A stretch of 64,000 nt of DNA, from contig CAWBOY010000002.1 of assembly GCA_963790585.1 (NCBI GenBank), positions 310,001-374,000 of the forward strand, given 5' to 3'. This DNA is from CAWBOY01 sp963790585. Its GTDB lineage: Bacteria > Planctomycetota > Planctomycetia > Gemmatales > Gemmataceae. Numbering within the stretch: position 1 is the stretch's first letter; every line of letters starts with the position of its first letter. The notes under the pieces are model-generated. The model was not told the DNA's origin. It was given only the letters and a program-made list of their open reading frames with translations, and made no database searches. Shown in pieces: positions 57,293 through 64,000 of this stretch. A program made the position numbers and the translations under genes.

Positions 57293-57943
57293 TTATTCGC
57301 TCCACAGTCGTTCGCCGCCGACAAATGCGTTGACGTTGCTTCCGAGGATTGTGCGTGGCGGCAGGTCTTCCATTTTCTTGGCATTGCCGCCGCCCAGAAC
57401 GACGTAGTCCGCGATGACGGCGTTTTTGAGCCGGGCCACGACATCGAAAACGGACTCGCGCCATTTTCGGGGGCCGCGCTCCCTCCGTCCTTTCTCGCCG
57501 ACGTAATCCTTGAAGCTAAGTCCCTTTCGATAGGGCAAATGTCCGAGTTCCAAAGCTGCGATTACGCCGTCGATAATCAGCGTCGAACCGAGTCCTGTGC
57601 CCAGCCCAAGGAATAGCATTCGGCCCCCTTCGTAGCTTCCCAGCGCCTGCATGGCGGCGTCGTTGATTATCTTGACGGGGCAACCAAAGGCCGTGCTAAA
57701 ATCGAATTCGACCCAGCCCTGCCCCAGGTTGACAGGCTCGAGCAAAGCGCGACCGCTGAGAATTGGACCCGGGAAACCGATGCTGATGGCATCGTGAGGC
57801 CAATCGGCGGCTATCGCTTTTACAGCGTCAATCAGTTTCTGAGGCGTAAGCGATGGGCCTGATATGATCTTGCGGATCTCTTCCTGACCTTGTAGCCGAG
57901 CCTTTATATTCTTGCCGCCGATGTCGATGACCAGGATGCGCAT
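57293..57943 (-). CDS. ROK-family sugar kinase, short type (polyphosphate-glucokinase-like)
   Basis: 216 residues from the ATG at 57943 (GGGAGGGG upstream). ILVIDIGGKNIKARL is the phosphate-1 motif, SIGFPGPI and NDAAMQALGSYEG the sugar-binding region with catalytic aspartate, and LFLGLGTGLGSTLI the phosphate-2 motif. DYVVLGGGNAKKM gives the adenosine motif. The ROK zinc cysteines are missing, as in PPGK-like enzymes. Phosphorylation of glucose with polyphosphate or ATP is likely. The gene is divergent from fbp, its metabolic counterpart. Confidence 0.82.
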   Translation of the reverse strand: MRILVIDIGGKNIKARLQGQEEIRKIISGPSLTPQKLIDAVKAIAADWPHDAISIGFPGPILSGRALLEPVNLGQGWVEFDFSTAFGCPVKIINDAAMQALGSYEGGRMLFLGLGTGLGSTLIIDGVIAALELGHLPYRKGLSFKDYVGEKGRRERGPRKWRESVFDVVARLKNAVIADYVVLGGGNAKKMEDLPPRTILGSNVNAFVGGERLWSE

Positions 57944-58107
57944 CGCCCCTCCCTCTGTATTTATTTTCGCTCTTCTCTTTCCTGCCGACATTCTATGCCT
58001 CCCTCCACGCGCTACGACGACCTACCGACTGCCTTGGCACTCCGCGCACGAGCGACGTATAATCTTTCCTATCACCATTTCCTGCGCGCGTCTTATGAGG
58101 TTAGGTC

Positions 58108-60068
58108 ATGACTTCGCAGACCACGTCGTTCAAGCGTCTCGACGAAGCCGAACTGACGAATCTTAGGCCATTGCAGGCCTTGTTTCCCAATCTCGACGCC
58201 GCGCTCGGGGAGGTGGCACGACTGACAGCTGAATGCACACTATCGAAAGGCAGCGTGCATGTCCTGAGCGACATACACGGTGAAGACCAAAAGCTCCGCC
58301 ACGTGATTAATAACGCCTCGGGCACCTTGCGTCCGCTCGTGGAAAAGACGTTCGCCGGACGCCTCGACGCCTCTCACCAAAGGGAATTATTAACTTTATT
58401 GTTTTATCCGCGTGAAACGCTTGGCCGCTTGCGCCAACGATGACCGATGACGAATCACAGCGAACCTTTTATCGCCCCGTCGTGCGCCAGCTGTTCGAGG
58501 TGATGCGCTTGCTGGCCCGCCGCTATCCGCGCACGCGTGTCGAGCAGGTGTTCCCGGCCGATTATCGCGAACTTTTTCGAGAACTCATGCTCGACCCGCA
58601 AAGCGAATATGGGCCGGCGTACTACGACGCTCTCGTTGATTCGCTCGTTGCTAATGGCCGGGTTTTAGAATTTACACATCTGACAGTTCGAGCCGTTCGC
58701 AATCTCGCCATTGAGGAACTCATCATCGCCGGCGATTGCTGGGACCGCGGCCCGCGCGGCGATCGCGTGGTCGATTACCTCGAGCGCCAGCCGAATATGA
58801 CCTTCGTCTGGGGAAACCACGACGCCGCCTGGTCAGGCGCATGCCTCGGCCATGAGGCCTTGATCGCGCATGTCTTGCGGATTTCCTGCCGCTATCGCCG
58901 CCTCGCCCAGCTCGAAGAGGGCTATGGCATCACGATGCAGCCCCTCGAAAAGTTAGTGCGCACAGTCTACAAAGACGACCCCGCCACCTGTTTCATGCCC
59001 AAGGGCCAAGGAATGCGAGAGACGATCACGATCGCCCGCATGCAAAAGGCCGCGGCCATCATGCAATTCAAGCTCGAAGGACAGATGATCGCGCGTAACC
59101 CCGATTGGGGCCTCGAAAACCGGCGATTCCTGCAAACCATCGATCGAAAAGCCGGCACCGTCGTCCTGGACGGCAAGGTACAAAAGCTGCGCGACAGCTA
59201 TTTCCCGACTCTCGACGAACAAAATCCTTACGCACTCTCAGCCGAAGAGCGGCAGTGCATGGATCGGTTACGGGCCTCGTTCCTGAGCAGCGAAAAGCTT
59301 TGGCGACATATCAAATACCTGCTGGAACGAGGTTACATGTATGTCATTCGTGACGACGCCCTCATTTTTCATGGTTGCGTTCCCGTCGATGCTGACGGGA
59401 CATTTGAAGACCTGATGATCGACGGAAGGCCTTACCGAGGTCGAGCACTGTTTGACGCCATCGATTGTGTTTTGGCGCGGATGTTGGACCGTCCCTCGGA
59501 AAAGGACCGCGATTTGACGTGGTACCTCTGGTGCGGTCCGCGCTCGCCTCTATTCGGTAAGGACCGCATCGCCACATTCGAGATCGACCTTGTCGAAGAC
59601 CCGGCCACGCACATCGAAACGAAGAACCCTTACTTCCAGATGATAAACGAGGTTCCATTTTGCGATCGCGTGCTCAAGGAATTTGGTGTCGATCCGGCTC
59701 GCGGTCTGATCGTCAATGGCCATGTGCCGGTCAAAATTGAGAAAGGCGAGTCGCCTCTGAAACGCAGCGGCAAGGCTATCACGATCGACGGCGCCTTTTC
59801 GGAGGCCTACGGCGATCACGGCTATTCGCTGCTCCTCGAACCGGTGCGGATCCTTCTGGCCAAGCATCATCATTTTGAATCTGTCGAAGCGGCAGTGCGC
59901 GATGGAGTCGACATCGTTCCCGAAGTCACCGTCATCCGCAAATCGGATCAAGCCCGGCGCGTCGCCGACACGGAACGTGGCCGAGAAATCCGCCGCACAA
60001 TTGGTCAACTGGAAAGGCTGGCGCTTGCATACCGCACCAATCAGTTACGGCAAACGTCGCGCGAATAA
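58108..60068 (+). CDS. fbp: Fructose-1,6-bisphosphatase class III (one frameshift)
   Basis: About 653 residues. The N-terminal third reads TLSKGSVHVLSDIHGEDQKLRHVINNASG, with DIHGE metal ligands. A frame change at about 58438-58443 joins GRLRQR to MTDDESQRTFYRPVVRQLFEV. The calcineurin-like core has AGDCWDRGPRGDRVVDYL and VWGNHDAAWSG. The end shows VNGHVPVKIEKGESPLKRSGKAITIDGAFSEAYGDHGYSLL. This is the Firmicutes-type class III FBPase and catalyses the gluconeogenic dephosphorylation of fructose 1,6-bisphosphate. The length equals the usual 640-660 residues. Confidence 0.92.
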
Positions 60069-60207
60069 TCGTCGGGCGATCCTCTTTCACCAAAATGCCT
60101 AAACCGCCGATCCGTTAGTCCTACATGGTCTTGTTCTTTTCCCAAGAAATCGCCATCATCCGGACGCTTGGCGAACGGCTCGTTCCGTATGCGCGGGGGC
60201 GATCGGT

Positions 60208-60858
60208 ATGAAGAGATGGCAATTGGTTCTTCTGATCGCGGGTCTCTTTTCCATCGTCGTCATCGCTCCGATCGTCGTTTATCGCCAGCATTACACTGAT
60301 GAGAAGCGTCTTCGTGAAATCATCCCGGGCCGCATCTATCGTAGCGGCCAAATGACAGCGGCTGGCTTTGCGAATGCCGTGCGTCTACTGAAGATCCAAA
60401 CCGTGGTAAATCTGCAGGACGATTTTCCTGATCCCGATATTTACGACGATTTCTGGAATTGGCATTCGACTCCTGAGAGCGAGATGTGCGGCAAACTGGG
60501 CGTGCGCTATGTTCTCATCAAGCCTGACTTGGTTTCACGCCACCTTGTCCATAGCTTCCGGCCGGCGGCCATTGATGAAATGCTTGATTTGCTAGACGAC
60601 GAATCCAACTACCCGGTATTGATCCATTGCAAAGCTGGATTGCATCGTACCGGCGTGCTGAGTGCCGTGATTCGCATGGAATACCAGGGTTGGTCGCCTG
60701 ACGCGGCTTACCGCGAATTAAAAGCCCATGGCTTTGGCGACTGGGTCTGCACTTCCTCCAATGACTATGTCTACCAGTATGTCCTCAACTATCATCCATA
60801 CGAGCGTCATGTCGTCGACAGGGGATGCCTGATCCCCAGCGTCGCCGACAATCCTTGA
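60208..60858 (+). CDS. Membrane-anchored dual-specificity protein phosphatase
   Basis: 216 residues. An N-terminal helix (WQLVLLIAGLFSIVVIAPIVVY) anchors it. The phosphatase domain has RIYRSGQMTAAGFANAVRLLKIQTVVNLQDD and the active-site loop IHCKAGLHRTGVL (HCx5R). This is the Siw14/Y4xE-like branch that acts on tyrosine or inositol-type phosphates. It precedes the LptF/G gene by 26 bases. Confidence 0.85.
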   Translation: MKRWQLVLLIAGLFSIVVIAPIVVYRQHYTDEKRLREIIPGRIYRSGQMTAAGFANAVRLLKIQTVVNLQDDFPDPDIYDDFWNWHSTPESEMCGKLGVRYVLIKPDLVSRHLVHSFRPAAIDEMLDLLDDESNYPVLIHCKAGLHRTGVLSAVIRMEYQGWSPDAAYRELKAHGFGDWVCTSSNDYVYQYVLNYHPYERHVVDRGCLIPSVADNP

Positions 60859-60883
60859 ACCCCAGGCCACGGATGGTCCGAGC

Positions 60884-62005
60884 ATGATCAAGCTGATGGA
60901 TCGACTGATGATCCGCGGCTACTTCAAGGCATACTTCGTATGCTTGACGAGCTTGCTGAGTCTGTACGTCGTCGTGGACCTATTCACGAACCTTGACGAT
61001 TTCGTCAAGAAGGGGCAAAACCTGCTCGGCGTTTTCGTTCACATTTTCACGTACTATTCGTTCCAACTTACACGTATCTACGATCGCCTCTCCGAAGTGA
61101 TCGTACTTCTTGCCGGTATGTTCACGGTAGCCTGGATGCAGCGTAACAATGAGCAATTACCTCTCTTGTCCGCCGGCGTCTCGACGCGCCGCATTGTCAT
61201 GCCGGTGCTTTTTTGTGCCGCCTTCATGCTTTGTGTCACGGTCCTGAATCAGGAGTTATTGATTCCTGTCATTTCAGAACGGCTCAACTACGACAAGGAC
61301 GATCCCAAGGGTGAGAAAGAGCAATCGGTCAAGGGCCAATTCGAGCCGAACATGATCCATATCGTCGGTGAACGGGCCTATCGCAAAGACCACATGATTC
61401 GCAAACTAGAGGTAACGATCCCCGAGGCCGTCGCGGGCCACCCGTATCACATCACTGCCAACGAGGCCTATTTCTCGCGCATCGAACCGCGCGGCCCGAA
61501 CGACAAGTACAAATACAAATGGGAACTCATCGGTTGCCATTCGATTCCGGGCGAGATCGACGCCACCTGGAACCCGGAGATATTTCAAGTCAAGGACGTG
61601 GGCCGCTATGTCCTGTATACACGCGAAGTGGACTTCGACTCTCTGACGCGCAATGCCCAGTGGTACCTGCTGGCTTCGACCGGCCGCCTCTATCAAGAAT
61701 TACAGAAGCCCGATTGTACCAACCTCAGTCTGATCGCCGTCATGTTTCAAACACGCCTGACGCGCCCGTTGCTCGGCCTCCTGTTGGTGTTCATGGGCGT
61801 ATCGATGATCTTGCGCGACCAAAACCGCAACATCTTCGTCAGCACAGGCGGCTGCCTTGCCCTCTGCGGCGTCTTCTTCGTCGTCGGCTTCGGCTGTAAA
61901 ATGTTGGGCGATAATCAACTCCTCAGCCCCACACTAGCCGCCTGGCTTCCCGTGGTGTTGTTCGGGCCCTTTGCTTTCGTTTTGTTTGATGCCGTGCATA
62001 CATGA
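60884..62005 (+). CDS. LptF/LptG-family LPS transport permease
   Basis: 373 residues with three N-terminal and three C-terminal transmembrane helices and a large periplasmic domain between (about 105-285), the YjgP/YjgQ layout. MDRLMIRGYFKAYFVC and LTRIYDRLSEVIVLLAGMFTVAWMQRNNEQLPLLSAGVSTRRI carry the conserved coupling-helix region. Its partner in the LptB2FG complex is not in the window. Together with the Kdo genes it supports an LPS export pathway. The frame is intact. Confidence 0.88.
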   Translation: MIKLMDRLMIRGYFKAYFVCLTSLLSLYVVVDLFTNLDDFVKKGQNLLGVFVHIFTYYSFQLTRIYDRLSEVIVLLAGMFTVAWMQRNNEQLPLLSAGVSTRRIVMPVLFCAAFMLCVTVLNQELLIPVISERLNYDKDDPKGEKEQSVKGQFEPNMIHIVGERAYRKDHMIRKLEVTIPEAVAGHPYHITANEAYFSRIEPRGPNDKYKYKWELIGCHSIPGEIDATWNPEIFQVKDVGRYVLYTREVDFDSLTRNAQWYLLASTGRLYQELQKPDCTNLSLIAVMFQTRLTRPLLGLLLVFMGVSMILRDQNRNIFVSTGGCLALCGVFFVVGFGCKMLGDNQLLSPTLAAWLPVVLFGPFAFVLFDAVHT

Positions 62006-62011
62006 CATCGC

Positions 62012-62764
62012 TCAACCATTTCCGTTTTGATGATGCCTAACCAAACGCTTGGTCGGTAATGCGCCCCATTCTTCGCTGATCCACTGAAGAACTAATCCCG
62101 CAATAAGCCCCAGTGTCAGCCATTGGTAGAAGGTTAGACCCAAAAACCACACCGGTTCCGGACGAATGAACTCAGTCAGAAACCGGTACGCTCCGTAGGA
62201 TATCAAATAAAGATGCAACCTATGGCTTGGCAAGGCGCAGTGCAGCGTTAGTTGCAGTAACACAAGCGCCATCGTGAAATGAAAGAGACTCTCGTAGATT
62301 TGTGTCGGATGGCATTTTAGCAATTGGCCGTCCGGCATTAGAAAAGTCACACCCCAAGGTAGGTTTGTCTCCACGCCGTAACAACAGCCATTGCAAAAAC
62401 AACCCCAGCGGCCGACGGCTAATGCGCAGGCCAAGGGTAGTGCGAATGTGTCGCCCGTTTTGACGTGAACGCCCATGAACGACTTGGCTAACTCCACCGC
62501 GAGATAGGCACCGATTAGCCCGGCGACCACCGTCTTGCCATCGCTGATCCACGACTCGTAGCTGAGCCAGCCGATTGGACTCAATGGCACGAACGGCACC
62601 TTGCTGCCCAGCGACCCGCCGATGAAAGCGGCGAGGGCCAGCAGCACTCGTTTGCGCCAAGGAAGCGCCACGATGCCTGCCGGTCTGGGAACGTAGCCGC
62701 GAGTTACAAGGAATACCACCAAGGCCAGGACCATGAAGGCCGAGTATAGCGAGTGCGGCGACAT
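62012..62764 (-). CDS. Prolipoprotein diacylglyceryl transferase-like membrane protein
   Basis: 250 residues with about seven helices. GDTFALPLACALAVGRWGCFCNGCCYG replaces the Lgt signature GRxGNFxNxE/G with a cysteine-rich form, and HPTQIYESLFH and YGAYRFLTEFIRPEP match the Lgt C-terminal motifs. This is the diverged Lgt-like subgroup rather than the classical enzyme. Its start shares one base with the stop of the radical SAM gene (TGATG), so the two are translationally coupled and likely act in one pathway. Confidence 0.8.
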   Translation of the reverse strand: MSPHSLYSAFMVLALVVFLVTRGYVPRPAGIVALPWRKRVLLALAAFIGGSLGSKVPFVPLSPIGWLSYESWISDGKTVVAGLIGAYLAVELAKSFMGVHVKTGDTFALPLACALAVGRWGCFCNGCCYGVETNLPWGVTFLMPDGQLLKCHPTQIYESLFHFTMALVLLQLTLHCALPSHRLHLYLISYGAYRFLTEFIRPEPVWFLGLTFYQWLTLGLIAGLVLQWISEEWGALPTKRLVRHHQNGNG

Positions 62765-64000
62765 CAGTGGCTCAGCACCGTGAGAGGAAGCGGAGCCGAC
62801 TTCAATGGCGGGGGAACTGGGGCCTCATCTACCAAAGGGGGCAGCGGAACATGGCCGTCACGATAGAGCGTGTTATAGGCACAAAACGGAACGACATGCC
62901 CGCTCGGCAAGAGATGGGCGAGACAGCATTTCATGACCCGACGTGTATCGAAGTTGTGAACATCGAGAAACGCGGTCAGCGTGACGCGGAACGTCTCAGC
63001 TCCGACGAGTTTCTCCGCTAGCGCTTTGACGATAAACTCGTCGAGCATCGGATCGACTGTCGGAGTCTCGCCATTGCCACAGCCTGCGGGGCCACAGCCG
63101 CAACCGCCGGCGCTCTCCAGGTATTTCTGGATGAGATGCCGGGCGCGAGCCGGTGAGAAGACGAGGCTATTGGCAATGAGATCCATATGCTTGCGAACGT
63201 CGATCAGGCGATTGATCGGTATGGGTCGTTCGCCGCCGCGATACAGGTAGGCCAACATATGGCAATTGGGGTGGGCGCAAGGCAGTGGATAGAAGTCAGT
63301 TTCGGCCAGAAGTCCAGCCGTCTGTGCGACCAGGCCTTTCACAAGGTCGGGCATTGTCACGCGCCGTTCCAAATCTTGCGGATCCAGATGCCGGCCGCAG
63401 TACGTGGCCAATTGATAGCTGATGCCGCGCACGATAGGCCTTTCCAGGCCGAAACGGAGCACGTTCCCCACTTCGTGCAGGTTCGTGTTATGATCGACTG
63501 TGCAAACCAGCGTGCAGCGCAGGTCGTGCTTCTGCAACATCTCGAGCGCTGCCAACTTGGTTTGCAGAAGCTCCTCACCGCGCAATTCGGTATAGGTCCG
63601 CTCTTCGAGCCCGTCGAACTGGAGGTAGATCTCCAGTCGGTCACGCATCGTTGCCAGCTCTTCGACTAGCTTGGTATCGTGAGCCAGGCGTATGCCATTG
63701 GTGTTGATCATTACCACTTGGATCGGCTGCTCGTAGGCATAGCGCACCATGCGCACCAAGTCCGGATGCAGCGTCGGCTCGCCACCGGAAATCTGGAGCA
63801 TGTCGGCGACACCTTCCAGATGCACGTAACGATCGATCATGCGTTGGTAGGTGGCGAAATCGATATGCTTGCCTCCAGGCCCTGACTCCGCAAAGCACAT
63901 CGGACATTTGAGGTTGCAGTTGGACGTAATCTCCACCAAGGCAATGCAAGTGTGCTGCTCGTGCTCGGTACACAGGCCACAATCGAGCGGGCAACCCTTG
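62764..64000 (-). CDS. Radical SAM Fe-S enzyme of the COG1964/Tes type (N-terminus off window)
   Basis: 412 residues are visible and the frame is open to the edge. Cysteine clusters occur in order: KGCPLDCGLC then HTC (N-terminal auxiliary cluster), TSNCNLKCPMCFAESG (radical SAM CxxxCxxC), LQISGGEPTLHPDL, CAHPNCHMLAYL, and a C-terminal VMKCCLAHLLPSGHVVPFCAYN. This order matches COG1964 proteins, which include archaeal tetraether lipid synthase Tes (MJ0619 family). A CGCGPAGCGNG insert is also present (near 63090). Coupling with an Lgt-like gene points to lipid or lipoprotein modification. Exact reaction unknown. Confidence 0.8.
   Translation of the reverse strand, partial: KGCPLDCGLCTEHEQHTCIALVEITSNCNLKCPMCFAESGPGGKHIDFATYQRMIDRYVHLEGVADMLQISGGEPTLHPDLVRMVRYAYEQPIQVVMINTNGIRLAHDTKLVEELATMRDRLEIYLQFDGLEERTYTELRGEELLQTKLAALEMLQKHDLRCTLVCTVDHNTNLHEVGNVLRFGLERPIVRGISYQLATYCGRHLDPQDLERRVTMPDLVKGLVAQTAGLLAETDFYPLPCAHPNCHMLAYLYRGGERPIPINRLIDVRKHMDLIANSLVFSPARARHLIQKYLESAGGCGCGPAGCGNGETPTVDPMLDEFIVKALAEKLVGAETFRVTLTAFLDVHNFDTRRVMKCCLAHLLPSGHVVPFCAYNTLYRDGHVPLPPLVDEAPVPPPLKSAPLPLTVLSH

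Noticed and set aside
58430..58450. Programmed frameshifting in fbp or valS
   Set aside because: No slippery heptamer or downstream structure is apparent, and similar breaks occur throughout the window in unrelated genes, so sequence errors are more likely.

Overview
The window looks like chromosomal DNA from a planctomycete, most likely of the Gemmataceae/Isosphaeraceae type. Lineage markers are a PSCyt1/DUF1549 cytochrome-type protein (1-1010), a TIGR03000 Gly/Cys-rich protein (38546-39385), a signal-anchored protein with a Lys/Asp repeat tail (2640-3526), a Uma2 nuclease-fold protein, a class III fructose-bisphosphatase and several small DUF families (DUF4272, DUF4279, HEPN). Genes for Kdo metabolism (kdsD, kdsC), a very large OstA/LptA-like exported protein and an LptF/LptG permease imply an LPS-type outer membrane. 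No rRNA or tRNA gene was recognised.

Layout. 1-8.5 kb: cytochrome-type protein, probable fluoride/proton antiporter, Lys/Asp repeat protein, a winged-helix + P-loop ATPase pair, a DUF374 acyltransferase and xerD. 8.5-11 kb: a nested mobile region, in which a dispersed repeat was hit by a palindromic MITE (TSD TTA) and the MITE was then hit by a 1992-bp group II intron; the exact intron ends follow from restoring the palindrome. 11-19.6 kb: cimA, a Uma2 gene and its internally deleted copy, valS, dapA, rarD, a TetR gene. 19.6-28.3 kb: REP-like palindromes, an alpha/beta-fold protein, kdsD-kdsC-OstA giant, asnS. 28.3-34.3 kb: TacA/TacT toxin-antitoxin pair, YcxB-like membrane protein, epimerase, hydrolase, rlmN, a second MITE (TSD CTAC), zinc-ribbon membrane protein. 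34.3-46.2 kb: GT39-type transferase, D-aminoacylase, TIGR03000 protein, Tat-type amidohydrolase with two membrane-protein genes, murB, queC-queD, EboB-like TatD hydrolase. 46.3-51.2 kb: accessory block of small genes, including a RepA-like ATPase behind three spaced direct repeats and a HEPN protein overlapping a partner gene. 51.4-57.9 kb: cupin, osmoprotectant-type ABC transporter with a fused substrate-binding/permease protein, methyltransferase, FGGY kinase, DinB-like protein, ROK kinase. 58.1-64 kb: class III FBPase, dual-specificity phosphatase, LptF/G, and a translationally coupled radical SAM (COG1964/Tes-like) plus Lgt-like pair that runs off the window.

A striking property of the whole window is that about twenty genes, including essential ones (valS, asnS, murB, fbp), are broken by single-base frame changes while the fragments remain fully family-like. 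This is best explained by uncorrected indel errors in the assembly. I therefore annotate each broken gene as one locus and give the approximate break points.
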